A DNA stretch of 64,000 nucleotides from Cymbidium sinense (GCA_021442155.1 JAKCPB010001370.1:1-64000); one strand, 5' to 3'; numbered from the stretch's first letter, positions 36,640 to 49,109 are shown. Program-made: numbers and translations. Notes: a model not told the origin generated them from the sequence alone.

Positions 36640-38150
36640 AATGCATTTACTCTCCTAATCGGTCATTGGACGTCGACACTTTATGTGGCCAAACCATCTG
36701 AGACTCTCTAATCTTGCCACTAGAGCCACTCCAACTTTTCCTAAAACATACTCATTTCACATTTTATCTCTAAGAGTAAAGCCACTCATCCACTGAGCAT
36801 CTTCATCTGTAAGACTTAACTTAGTCTTATGCTTCTCTTGGCCAACATTCTGCACCATAAGTCATTGCAAGTCTTACCACCATCTTATAAAATTTTCCCT
36901 TAACTTTAAGTGGAACTTTTCTATCACACAACAAGCCAGATGCATTCCTCCACTTCAACTATCCAACTTGAATTCTACTAATAACATCTCCATCTATTTC
37001 ACCATCATTTTGAATAATAGAGCCTAAATATCTGAATCACTCACTCTTATTAATGACATGTTCACCTAATGTCACAACACTACCACTAGAACTTCTACAA
37101 CTAAAATTTCACTCCATATATTTAGTTTTAGATCTAGTTCAATGAAAACATTTAAGCTCTAATGTTGGCCTCCATAATTCAAGTTTCTCTTGGACTCCCT
37201 CTCTAGTCTTATCAACAAGAAGAATGTCATCAATGAAAAGCATACACCAAGGTACATCTTCTTATAAATGCATAGTAAGAACATCCATAACTAAAGCAGA
37301 AAAGATAAGGGCTTAAAGCTAATCCTTGATGTAATCCAACTGAAATAGGAAAATATTTTCTCAATCCTCCTTGTGTTTGGACACAAGTAATGCTCTCTAG
37401 AATATATCCTTAATGACTTGAATATAACCAATATTAACTCCTTTCTGTTCTAGAACTCTCCAATGAAAATCTCTTGAAACTTTATCATAAGCTTTCTCTA
37501 AATCAATAAATATCATATGTAGATCCTCCTTACTTTCTTTATACTTCTCCGTCAATCCTCATAACATATGTATAGCATCCATAGTAGATCTACCTGGCAT
37601 GAAACCAAACTAATTGTGAGAAACTTTTGTATCACATCGTAACCTATGCTCAATTACTCTTTCCCATAATTTTAATGTATGACACATTAATTTAATTCCT
37701 CTATAATTTGCACACTCTTGTGCATCACCTTTATTCTTAAATATAGGAACCGATAACTCTTTCTCCACTTATCTGGCATCTTTTTAGTCTTTAAAATAAC
37801 ATTAAAAAGATTTATAAGTCAAGAAATTCCTTGATCTCCCAAACATTTTCACACTTCTATTGGAATATCATTAGGTCCTACTATTTTTCCACATTTCATT
37901 TTCTTTAAAGCTTCTCTAACTTCATATTTATTAATACGATGATAAAAATTTAATTCTTTATTTTTGTTTAGGGTATTAAGGTTGCTAAAATCAATCGTAC
38001 TTTCAAATCCTTCATTGAAAAGTTTATTAAAATATCTCATCCACTTATTTCCAATATCCTTTTCAAGAAAAGCACTTTTATTTTTTATCCTTACACCTTG
38101 AACTAGGTCTTTACTTCTCTTATCTCTTTGGTTGGCTAACTTATACATAT
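36640..38150 (-). pseudogene. RTE LINE reverse transcriptase, broken
   Basis: The frame 37849-38148 reads WMRYFNKLFNEG, HRINKYEVREALKKMK and GPNDIPIEV: the start of the RT palm ('eV..Al..mk..ka.GPD.IP.E') with D changed to N. Beyond stops come further fragments: LINLFNVILKTKKMPDKWR, and after more breaks SEFRYLGSIIQNDGEID (with a stop in it) and [21 protein letters not shown], the thumb-side blocks typical of plant RTE proteins. The F.DD catalytic box is not clearly readable ('[10 protein letters not shown]' region). The enzyme would perform target-primed reverse transcription. This copy is dead. Confidence 0.8.
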
Positions 38151-38215
38151 ATCTTTCACCTTCTTTGGTATCTAATCTATTGTATAAATCACTAAAAGCT
38201 AAATATTTTGCATCA

Positions 38216-41200
38216 AATAAAATAAATAAACCTAAATAAATTAAAATAAACTAAATAAATAAAATAAAATAAAATAAAATAAGAACCAAAACCTGAACCT
38301 AAACCTAAACCTAAAATAAAAACCTAAACCTAAACCTAAACTAAAAATAAAAATCAAAATAAACTACAATAAATAAAACAATAAACTAAAATAAAATATA
38401 TAAAATAAAATTACATAAAAAATAAATTAAATAAAAATAAACCTAAATAAATAAACTAAATAAATAAATAAAAATAAACCTAAACTAGACCTACACGAAA
38501 TAAACCTAAACCTAAACCTAAACCCAAAATTAAATAAAACTAGATGAACTAAACTAAATAAAACCTAAACCTAAACATAAATAAACTAAATAAATAAACC
38601 TAAACCTAAACCTAAAAAAATAAATAAACCTAAACCTAAACTAAACTAAATAAACTAAAAACTAAATAATTAAATAAAACTAAACGTAAACCTAAACCTA
38701 AACTAAATAAAACTAAAAACTAAATAAACCAAAAAATAAAAATAAACTAAATTATACTAAAATAAATATACCTAAACCAAAATAAAAAATAAACCTAAAT
38801 AAACCTAAATAAATAAACTAAATAAAGTAAACTAATAAAATGAAAATAGAAACTAAAATAAAAATAAATAAACCTAAACCTAAAAATAAAAAACCTAAAC
38901 TAAATAATCCTAAATAAACCTAAACCTAAACCTAAACTAAAATAAACTAAAAACCTAAACCTAAACCAAAATAAACTAAATTACAAATAAAAATAAACCT
39001 AAACTAAACCCTAAACCTAAAATAAAAACTAAATAAAATAAACTAAATAAAACCTAAACCTGAACCTAAACCTAAATAAAAATAAAACCAAAACTAAATA
39101 AACTAAACTAAATAAACCTAAATAAAAATAAAATAAAAAATAAAAAAAAACTAAATAAAACCTAAACCTAAACCTAAATAAAACCTAAACCCTAAACCTA
39201 AACTAAACCAAATAAACCTAAAAATAAACCTAAACCTAAACTAAATAAACTAAACTAAACTAAAAAAAATAAAAATAAATAAACTAAATAAAAATTAAAT
39301 AAAACCTAAACCTAAAAGCCTAAACCTAAATAAAACTAAACAAAACTAAAATAAAACTTACACTAAACTAAAATAAAAAATAAACTAAAATAAACCAAAA
39401 TAAAAAATAAAACCCAAACCTAAACCTGAACCTAAACTAAAAAAAAATAAACAAAATAAATAAATAATAAAATAAATGTAAACCTAAATTAAACAAAAAA
39501 TAAAAACCTAAAAAATAAAAAAATGATCTAAAATAAAACTAAAAAAAACTAAAGTAAAAAATAAATAAACCTAAACCTAAAAAAAATAAAAAATAAACCT
39601 AAACCTAATTTTAAAAAAAATTAAAAAAAACCTCCAACCCTAAACCCTAAAACTCTAAACCTTAAACACTAAACCCTAAACCCTAAACCCTAAACCATAA
39701 AACCCTAAACCCTAAACCCTAAATCAAAACCCTAAACCCTAAACCCTAAACCATAAACCACTAACCCTAAACCCCAAAACCTATAACCTTAAACCCTAAA
39801 CCCTGAACCCCAAACCCTAAATAACAAGAATAAAAAAAATACCCCTAACCCTAAATGCTAAACCCTAAACCCTAAACCCAAAACCTACAACCCTAAACCC
39901 TAAACCTAAACCCTAAACCCAAATCTAAACCTAAAACTTAAACCTAAACCCTAAACCTAAACATAAACTAAACTAAATAAAATAAAACCTAAACCTAAAC
40001 TAAATAAAATAAATAAACTTAAACTAAATAAAATAAAAATAAATAAATAAACCTAAACCTAAACCTAAACCTAAACTTAAACTAAACTAAAATAAACTAA
40101 ACTAAATCAAAACCTAAACCTAAACCTAAACCTAATTTCTTTTTTTTAAAAAAAAACCCTAAAACCCTAAAGCCTAAACTATAAACCCTAAACCATAAAC
40201 CCTAAATAGTAAAAGCCTAAAGCCTAAAGCCTAAACCCTAAACCATAAATCATAAACCCTAAACCATAAAACCAAAAATCTTAAACCATATACCCTAAAC
40301 CCCAAACCTTAAACCTTGAAACCTAAAATCTTAAACCTAAACTAAATAAAATTTTAAAATAAAATAAATAAATAAACCTAAACCTAAATAAAATAAAATA
40401 AATATAATAAAATAACAACTTAACCTAAAACCTAAACCTAGACCTAAACCTAAATCTAAAAATAAAACAAAATAAAAACTAAAAATTAAATAAAAATAAA
40501 GTAAATAAAAACATAAACTAAACTAAAAAAATAAAAATCCTAAATAAAATAAAACCCAAATGTAAAATTAAAGTAAAATAAACCTAAAATAAAATAAAAT
40601 AAAATAAAAATGGAATAAAAACCTAAACCTAAAAAGTAAACCTAAAAATAAATAAATAATAAAACATAAACAGTAAACTAAAAAAAACCTAAAATTAAAA
40701 TAAATAATATAAAATAAACCTAAACTAAAATAAATAAAACCAACTTAAACCCAAAATAAACTAAACCCTAAACTAAATAAAATAAAATAAACTAAAAGTA
40801 AACCTAAACCTAAACTAAAAATAAAACCTAGAAATAAACCTAAAATAAAAACCTAAAACCTAAACCTAAAAAAATAAAATAAAAACCTAAACCTAAACCT
40901 AAAAAATAAACTAAAATAAAAAACCTAAACTAAAATAAGTAAACCTAAAATAAATAAGCTAAACAAAATAAAAATAAAAAACCTAAATAAAAATAAAAAT
41001 TAAAATAAACTAAGATAAATAAAAATAAAGTAAATAAACTAAATAAAATTAAACCTAGCAATTTACTTAATTTAAAAAAAACCCTAAACCCTAAATCCTA
41101 TATCATAAATCCTAAACCCTAAACCTAAACCCTATACCTAACCCTAAACCCTAAACCCTAAACCCTAAACCCTAAACCTAAACCCTAACCCCAACCCTAA

Positions 41201-42170
41201 ACCCTAAAGCCTAAACACCAAACCCTAAACCCTATGCCCTAAACTAACCTTAAGCTAACCCTAAACCCTAAACCCTAAACCATAAAAACCCTAAACCTAA
41301 ACCTAAATCTAAACCTAAACTAAAATAAACTAAACTAAACTAAAATAAACCAAACTAAAATAAATAAAACCTAAACCTAAAATAAACTAAACCTAAACCT
41401 TACACTAAATAAAATAAAATAAACTAAAAAATAAACCTAAACTTAAATAAAATAATAATAATAAAACCTAATAAACCTAAAATAAATACCTAAACCTAAA
41501 CCTACAAAATAAAATAAAACCTAAACCAAACCTAAAAATTTAAAATAAAACTTAAACCAAAAATAAAATAAAATAAAATAAACAAAAAAAATGTATAAAC
41601 CTAAACCTAAGCCTTATACATATAAAACCTAAACTAAAATAAATAAATTAAACTATATTATAATAAAAAATAAACTAAAATAAATAAATAAATAAACTAA
41701 ATAAACTAAATGAACCTAAACCTATCGATTTACTTAAATTAAAAAAACCCCTAAAATATAAAACCCTAAACCCTAAACCCAAAACCCTAAAATAAACCCT
41801 AAACCGTAAACCCTAAACCCTAAAACCTAAACCCTAAACCCTAAACCTTATACCCTAAACCCTAACCATAACCTTAAACCTAAACCTAAACTTTAAACCA
41901 ACTGTAAACCCAAAACCTAAAACCCTAAAAAAAACCCTAAAACCTAAACCTAAAACCTACAAACACTAAAGCCTAAACTAACAAACCTAACCTAAACCCT
42001 AAACCTTAAACCTAAACAAACCCTAAACCTAAACCAAAGCATAAACCTAAACCATAAACTCTAAACCTAAACTTAAACCCCAACCTAGGCCCCAAACCTA
42101 AACCAAAAGTAACTAAATAAATTTAAAAAAATAAACTTAAACCCTAAAACCTAATAAACCAAAACCCAAA
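38216..42170 (+). repeat. Telomere-like array with anchors near 41057 and 41725
   Basis: Hexamer and C-poor DNA to about 39620, CCCTAAA-rich 39630-39960, C-poor, CCCTAAA-rich 40150-40330, C-poor to 41045, anchor ATTTACTTAATTTAAAAA (41061-41078), C-rich to 41300, C-poor to 41710, anchor GATTTACTTAAATTAAAA (41728-41745), C-rich to 42100. Its end (AGTAACTAAATAAATTTAAAAAA) matches the upstream flanks of GRP copies 3 and 4. Confidence 0.88.
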
Positions 42171-42200
42171 GAAAGGGTAGAACCTTGACCTAATTGATGA
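42171..42200 (+). pseudogene. GRP retrocopy 5, cut off after about 25 bases
   Basis: AAAGAAAGGGTAGAACCTTGA near 42175-42196 corresponds to AAGAATGGGTTGAACCTTGA of copy 4. The upstream flank is shared too, which makes the match convincing despite its shortness. The Tat fragment B follows at once. The rest of the copy is not found at the other side of the Tat block (57421). Confidence 0.65.
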
Positions 42201-42239
42201 GGAAGCATGTAGTGTTATAGCTTTTGGGATGCAAAGATT

Positions 42240-43380
42240 AAAGTTAGGCAATCCTTCGTAATGAGTGGATAATTAGCCTCACTAGGGATTGGATGACTGG
42301 TAGTAGAGTGCATTTTCCTTCCCTTTGTCATTTTGGGCCACAAAGCACCAAAGGAGTCATCTAACATAGTGTAAACTATGGCGGATAGGGGCTAATAGAA
42401 CTTATAGTGTCTTCAGGTAATGCTTGATGTCTTTGAAGGCATGCTCACACTTGGCATCCCACTTGAACTTGGCATTTATTTTGACAAGTGTTGAGAATGG
42501 CTCACATCTTCCTGATAGATTGGATATAAAGCATCTTAGATACGCCAACCACCCTAGGAATGATCTGAGTTGAGTTAAATTTTAGGGGGTGGCATTTCTA
42601 ATATTACATTGATATTCTCCAAATTGATTTTATTTCCCTGCTATCGGATAATAAACCTAAGGAATTTCTCTGAAGCTACTCTGAATGTACACTTCTAGGG
42701 GTCCTTTTTGAGTTTAAATTATCTTAACTATTCGAAAACTATTCTTAAGCTAAAGAGATGTTCTTCCTTTTCTTTACTTTTGAGCAAGAGATCATTGACA
42801 TAACACTCAACTTGATGATGAATGAGTTCATCGAAGATTCGAGTCATAGCTCCCTGGTATGTAGCATCAGCATTTTTAAGGATGAAAGGCATGACTTTAT
42901 AGCCATAGATTCTGATCGGGGTTCTAAAAGTAGTGTTTCTTTCATCTTCAGGAGCCATCTTAATTTAGTTATATCTAGATGAGCCATCCATGAAAGAGGA
43001 GACTACATGAGATGAGGCAATGTCCACCATCAGCCCTGAGATTGGTGGTGAAAATTCATCTTTTAAACATTCCTTGTTTAAATCCCTAAAATCGATGCAT
43101 ATATGTATTTGGTCATTCTTTTTCTTAATTGAGATGACGTTGGCTAACCAGGTAGGGTATTTTTCTCTTCGGATGAAGCCAGGATCGATCAGTTTCTTGA
43201 CTTCATAAATGACCTGTTGTTCTATGTCTAATCACATGCATCTAAGAGCTTGCTTGATAGGGTTAGCAGTAGGCTCTATTTCTAGTTTATGGACCGCTAT
43301 GTGAGGACCCAATCCAGGCATCTCTTCATAACTACCTATAAAGTAGTCTTTAAACTCAGTCAATAGCCTAACCAAGTCAT
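42240..43380 (-). pseudogene. Tat fragment B reverse transcriptase and RNase H, broken
   Basis: The frame 42728-42958 reads MAPEDERNTTFRTPIRIYGY, KVMPFILKNADATYQGAMTR, IFDELIHHQVECYVNDLLLK: the central RT with the catalytic YVDD changed to YVND, and MPFGLKNA.ATYQ nearly intact. To its right, again on the minus strand, come GFIRREKYPTWLANVISIKK, ICIDFRDLNKEC and the 'HKL..NP..QaLRCM' start. To its left is the RNase H remnant matching 10284-10541 of A. It is somewhat better preserved than A in the RT core. It is not functional. Confidence 0.85.
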
Positions 43381-44500
43381 TGGTTTCAATTTCATTCAAT
43401 AAAGAACTGATGTATGTTGGGCATGGATCTTCTTCAAATCCTAAGTTTATTTCCTTGAGCTCGTCGATGGTTGACTTGATCTCTTCTTCAAACTCTGGCA
43501 GTGCATCTTTGACTTCAAAATTATCTGGATCATCTAAAGTTCATAAGCATAGCTCCTCATATGAGTTAGTGTGATTTGAAGAAAACTTATCAAATTCCAA
43601 ATAATTGGTGATGACTATGCGGTAATCGTCATCATCGACTGGACCCACTATACTGAATCCTAGTCCAGGTCTTGATTGAGAACTTCTGCATTTGTTCTTT
43701 GATATTCTTTCGAAGTAATCTGACTTGTACTTTGACCAAGTATATGGGATTAACCATTTCTTTGCTAAATTATGAACATAAGGAAAGTACCAAAAAAAAG
43801 TAATTCTACTAAATCTTTATATGAATCATCCTCAAGTTCTACATCAACTTCTTGACATGAGGATGATGCTCCTAGAAAGAACCTCTAAGTCTTCACACCT
43901 ATAGATGACTTAGGGGCTTCCTTAACTACCAAACACTCAACCTTTTGAGAGGAAAGTGGGGTTAGAGCTAAGATTCCCAATTGATGCCAACTGTTTCACA
44001 TATAGACTTGGATACACTTATGTTTTTCTTTGGAACCTGATCTTCATCGCTATCTGGCTCAAGTGTCACCTCCAAAGGAATCTACTACAGAGAAGAGCTA
44101 GTTAGTGTGCTTCCTATATAAGACTCATCCTATGAACTAGATTCTAAGTCTATATAGATAACAGGTGTACTCCTCGTAGATGGGATATATCTTCTATTGG
44201 GTGGCCAATAAAGAGGTTTTCCACCCCTAGGACTGCCTCTGAACTACCCTCTTCCTCTGCTTGGTGGAGGTCTGGTCATTCTACCCATATGTTTGAATGG
44301 AGTAACAAATTATGAGTAGAATCTAATGTAAGGCTCCACTTCCTCCTCTAAGTCTATTTCTACTCCCTTCTATTTTTTTTTATTTTCTCTTTTCTTTTTC
44401 TTTTTCTCTTTCTTTTTTGTTTTTTCTTTTTCTTTTACTTTTAGTTTTAAACTTTGGCTAAGTTCATGAAAATAAACTTGTTAATTTTGAGGGAGTGTTG
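43381..44500 (-). pseudogene. Tat fragment B linker with Lys/Glu-rich tract
   Basis: Phrase-by-phrase match to 11365-12390 of element A, including the acidic/serine-rich linker and the polypyrimidine tract at 44370-44450. Plus-strand open frames at 42758-43574 are antisense shadows. The right end (TTGAGGGAG at about 44495) is a breakpoint: A continues into protease, B into GTTGACCTCATTTTTAG. Confidence 0.65.
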
Positions 44501-46860
44501 ACCTCATTTTTAGAATGAGCTCTTAGCCCCTCCATCTTAGGCATAGGACTCCTCTTAAACTTTAAGAGTTCCTTAATCTTAAGACACATCTAGTGATTAG
44601 GTGGATACCTAACCCAAACTAGAAACTAAGAGTTAGCCATAGGAATAGGTCATGCTTACGGTTGTTAGGAAAACTTCCCCCCTTAGCTTAAACCTTTTCA
44701 CCGTCCTTCCAAGTCAAACTCAAATCATTCTCAATTGATTTTCTCCAAACTCAAATCAATTCCATGATTGAACTCCATGATTAAAATCTATGATTGAAAC
44801 CCATGATCAAAACCCATCAAAAATTCTTAAATCCAAATTTTGCTTAAGTCCTTAATATTCCCTTAAGGACTTATCCAAAAATTAAATTCCAATTTAAAAC
44901 TCCCTTAAATCCTTCAAATTCCCTTGAATGGATTTTACCTAAATCATGATCAAACCTATTCAAACTCATGGGATTTTCTCAAAACTTATTTCATTTCTCA
45001 TTTATATTCATATAAATATAAATCGATCCAATCCAATTCAAAAATTAAATTTTAATTTAAAAATTTCCTTAAATCCTTTAAATTCCCTTTAATGGATTTA
45101 ACCTAAATCATGATTAAATCACTTCAAATCTTTGAAATGTTCTCATGATCCATTTATATTCTCATTTATATTCACATATATAAATGAGATATAAATTCAA
45201 ATAGTCAAAACCAATTCCAAAAATCAAACTCAAATCCATTCAAAATCTAATCTAAGCCTTTCAAGTCAAAATCCTGAACTTAGCCAAATCACTTTCAAAT
45301 CAAGCCAAACCCTTGATTTTCTCTCATGGTTCAATCAATCCTACAATCATGAGCTCATATATAAATCCAAACTTCAATCTTTCAATCAAAACCCAAATCA
45401 AAAATCAAACCCAACACCCTTTCATATTCTTCCTTTGAATATAAAATTTTCAAATGTATCAAAACCACTTGTAAATGGATTTATATTTCAATCATGAGTC
45501 CATGTACAAGATCAACCAACTTCAAATCAAGCTTTGACCAAGCCATTTGACCCACTTAGGCTCACTTCACCCAAAGTGACCTAAAGTACCCTTATGAGGC
45601 AAATTTAGATCCTAACCAAATTGGATTGAACCAAACTCATATTTTCCTCTCATCATGATCAATAATCACCATGGGATGATCAATCAATCAAATTGTGTCA
45701 AACCAAGTCAAACCTAATGGTTGACCAAGTCAACACTTAACCCAAAATGAAACCTTACATAGCCAAATTCCACCATTGGCCAAATTGATTGAAACCATTG
45801 ATCTAAGTTCACTCATGGCCTATGTTTGAACTTGATAAAGCTGACATTTGAGCCTAACAATTTTAATCATTTGACAAAGTTGACCCATTTTGACCTAAAG
45901 GGTCAAAATGTGTCAAAACTTGATCTAAGCCAAATTAATTGGAACCAATGGGTCAAGTTCATTCCAAATCACTTGTGGAACCTGACCAAAGCCTCAATTG
46001 GCCAACTAGACCCAACCTAGCCAAATTGATTAGACCCAACATGACCTAAAGGGGTCATGTTGAGCCAAAATTGAACTTAACCCAAATTGATTTTAAATAA
46101 AGATACCAATCCACTCCATATGACTAACCTAACCTAAACCTACCCTTGACCTCAAATAGGTCAAATGGGTCAAATAGGTCAACTTGACCCATTTGACCTA
46201 AAATGTCATATGAGCCAAAATCAAATATATACCAAATGAAATCAAACCAAAGCCACCAAAACATTTCAAATGGTCATATGAAGTTGACCCAACCCTTGCT
46301 TCGACCCAATATGACCTATTGGTCAACTTGACCCAAGTTGATCCATTTTGACCTTAATGGGTCAACATGAGCCAAACCCTATCAAATGGATTCCAAATTC
46401 AATGAAACTTGGACAAACCTAGTTTCTCCACATACCCAGCATGTCCAAAGTGGAAAAGTAGCAAAATGACCATCCTACCCCTAGGCCATGGAACAAATTT
46501 TTTGCTAACCCATGAGTAATTTGGTCATACCCTCTTCACATTCACTTGAGGCTTTCCTAAAAGCTCAAGGGGACTTTGTGATGAGTGGTGCACCCAACCC
46601 AATGGGTTTGGGTCAGCCCATTTGTCCCTTAGACCAAACCTGACCCCTTAGCATAAAATTGAATTTTTAAACTCCATCTCAAGCTCAAATTCAAGCACAT
46701 GGAAGGTTGGAAATCCACTCCTTGGATCAAATCAACCATGTGCACACTCAAAATAGATCAAAAAACCATCCCAATATGTTTGATTAGTCATGGATGAGTC
46801 TCTCATCATCACTTCACCACTGGTTATAGAAAACTAGTTTCATCCTCTCTCGAGATCAGG
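44501..46860. repeat. Tat 5'-side non-coding DNA with TTGACC-rich tract (copy B)
   Basis: CAAATC/CCTTAAATCC-rich DNA to 45500, then TTGACC/GGTCAA-rich DNA to 46400, then unique-looking sequence. Alignable phrases tie it to 12735-14700. The open frame at 45826-46020 is a by-product of the low-complexity sequence. Confidence 0.55.
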
Positions 46861-47099
46861 CAGACTGGATGCTAAGAGGATTCATTCATCACCTCCTCCA
46901 GTGGTACACTTGCAGCCAGCAATTTCTAGGAGTAGGAGGTCGTACGCCAGCCTCTGATCTGTTATACGCCAAGTAGGTGGAGAATATGAACACTCAGAGT
47001 CTGGGACACAGTTTGACCTTCAATCTATTATCCCCAGTAGCGTAGGGAGGTAGATTTGTCAGGAGACGACCTGTGAGGCCCATTCATCACAAATTACTA

Positions 47100-48963
47100 G
47101 CAGAGAGTGATGGAGGTTCAGCCGTCAATCGGTCGCTTTTACTTTGGTTGATTTTCTAGCTTGGCACGCTACCCGCACCAACCATACTGATAGAATTCTT
47201 TACACCGAGACCAGCCACCATAGTAGGGCAGTTCCAGTGCATAGAGAGTCAGTGGTTTCTCCACCCCATCGCTCTACCCCTTGTCCACCATCGTCGGTAC
47301 AGGTTACAGCATCTCCCATTCTATCTAAGGCCATGAAGTCTACATTCGAGAAACGCACTGCTGTATGACCAGGGATCCTACTCCTCCCACATTACCCATT
47401 ATGGTAGTGAGCTCTCTTGACCTTCTGCCTAGTGGTGGTGCAGAAGGAGGGGCGACCCCAGAGCATCGTGGTCATTCCTTCACCAACTCCATCCATGGAT
47501 GCAGATGATGACAATTATCAGATATTCTAGATGATAGTTGATTCTGATGGGTAGAGGATCATCCTAGGATTGTTACCCCTATTACAACTAGTAGCAGTCA
47601 GGAGTATCATTCTTCTAGTGAGTATAGTCCACACAAGATTGATTCCATAATAATAGGTGAAGTCTGGTGCCTCCAGGTTCATGATAACGATCACACCGGT
47701 CAGCCTAAATTATTTGTACTTACTGAGTTAGATCATTCCTAAGATGAGATAGTTGCACACTAGTTTATGGAGAAGAAGGAGATCTGAGGGTATGCTTGGT
47801 CCGATGAAGAGAGAGTCAGCTTCGATCTCAATGAAGATGACTTGATGGGGATTCAACTGAGTATGGTCGATACTAGAGGATCTCTTCTGGGAGCAACAGC
47901 CATGGAAGGTGATGAGGTTGATCAAGAGGACACCACAAAATTATCCCAACACCTTTGACTTTAGTTAAGGTAGAAGGATGAGCAGATTGATAGGATGGCA
48001 TTAGTTAAGTTGTTAACGGTGTCAACGCCGTAAACAAGCCCTCAGTTCATCCTATTACACAATGTCGATGAGCTAGTGCATGTCTTGTTACAAGACTATA
48101 CCTCCCATTGAACAAGGTAACACTAGGTTGTATAGGAAGGTAGTGGATAGTACCTCCATACAAGAAAAAGATTTAAAATCCATGGTTAAGTAGTAGGTGA
48201 AGGAAGCTTTGGCTCAAGCCCAAGGAGGATCATCGATTCCAAAGGGTAGACCCTACCTAGAGGAATTTGATGCTATCCAGTATACCAAGGGTTTCGTGCC
48301 TCCTTTCTTCAAGAGCTTCGATGGTAGTGGGAACCCTAGGTAGCATATAGCTCACTTTAGGGCTAGTTGTTGTAATGCAGGTGGCAGCAATGCTTTAGTC
48401 TTTAGACTCTTTGTCAGTAGCCTAGCGGGTATTGCTTTTGATTGGTATGCTAAACTTCCCAATGGTTCAGTAAAGATATTTGTTGAGTTAGAGCAACTCT
48501 TCATCAAGAGATTTGTTGGAGCTCAGCAAAAGGTTACTATAGGTGATCTCGTTATAGCACAACAACACTCTCGTGAATCACTTATTGATTATATTCTCCG
48601 ACTGTGCAACATGAGTATGAAGTGTAAACTGTTGCTGTCTAAATAGGATTCCATTGAGATTCTCTTGAAGAATATTCATGGCCTGGTCGCCTTCATGCTT
48701 AAGGGCTTCACTATCAAGACATTTGAGAAACTAATCAATAAGGCGGCTAGTCTACAAGGAGAGGCTAAGCAGTTGCCTTTTCCATATCAGTTGCCCAAGC
48801 AGAAATCCCAAAAGTTCTTTGAGAAGAAACTAGAAGCAGTAGCAGCAGTTGATAAGGGGATGCAGCCAGCTAGAACTCAGTCTGAGAGAGCACGACCTCA
48901 GCAGCCTCCACCTCCTTTGCCACCACCGAGGCAACCCTACCAGCCTCCACCACAGCCTCCATG
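47100..48963 (+). pseudogene. Tat-type gag polyprotein, broken
   Basis: The core lies at 48240-48963. YLEEFDAIQYTKGFVPPFFK with SFDGSGNPR is the entry of plant gypsy gag (Retrotrans_gag). Then come ALVFRLFVSSLAGIAFDWYA, FVELEQLFIKRFVGAQQ and QQHSRESLIDYILRLCNM, the usual 'F..sLtG.A..Wy..L....i.s..el...F...f' and 'esl.dyi.R' blocks. A C-terminal tail 48840-48963 is Gln/Pro-rich (QQPPPPLPPPRQPYQPP). No zinc knuckle is seen. Stops after NPR and LLSK break the frame. The 47144-47368 frame may be a degraded N-terminal part; I cannot confirm this. Gag would form the particle that packages element RNA. Confidence 0.75.
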
Positions 48964-49109
48964 ACCAAACTGAGGAAGTGGCTTCTTGCCTGCCACCTCA
49001 TCTCTACTGATGGTCGTGAAGGCTAGACTCTCTACATTTCTAGAAAGAGAACCATATTAGACCTTCACTTGAATGTTGTTGACTTGAATTGTTAACTTGA
49101 TTTGATTGT
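48964..49109 (+). other. Gag-to-array junction
   Basis: About 145 bases after the Pro-rich gag end (GGAAGTGGCTTCTTGCC to CTTGAATGTTG). No protease sequence is seen, so the internal region is interrupted or replaced here. Confidence 0.4.

Larger units (their letters stand above)
36431..38215 (-). mobile_element. RTE-type LINE, 3' portion, minus strand
   Basis: On the minus strand, RT remains are followed by the plant RTE 3' end 'GGATTCATGTAGCCCACATAGTGGGATAAAGGC' (in pieces; the ATGTAGCC..CA.A.TGGGATAAAGGC phrase is widespread in plant RTE elements) and a (TTG)n tail, seen on the plus strand as (CAA)n at 36439-36480. Inserted in telomere-like array on both sides. The 5' side is truncated near 38215. 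No convincing target-site duplication stands out because the flanks are low complexity. Confidence 0.85.
42200..46860 (-). mobile_element. Tat-lineage gypsy fragment (element B), lacking integrase and aRH
   Basis: It matches element A in order: the A region 10280-12380 (RNase H, RT, linker, polypyrimidine tract) corresponds to 42280-44490. The protease part of A (12390-12720) is missing, and the junction DNA and TTGACC-rich tract of A (12735-14700) correspond to 44570-46800. Integrase and aRH, expected on the left, are absent, so it is truncated at 42200. Shared indels with A were not examined base by base. Confidence 0.75.

Noticed and set aside
42758..43574. Several plus-strand open frames
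   Set aside because: They are antisense to the reverse transcriptase and linker of Tat fragment B.
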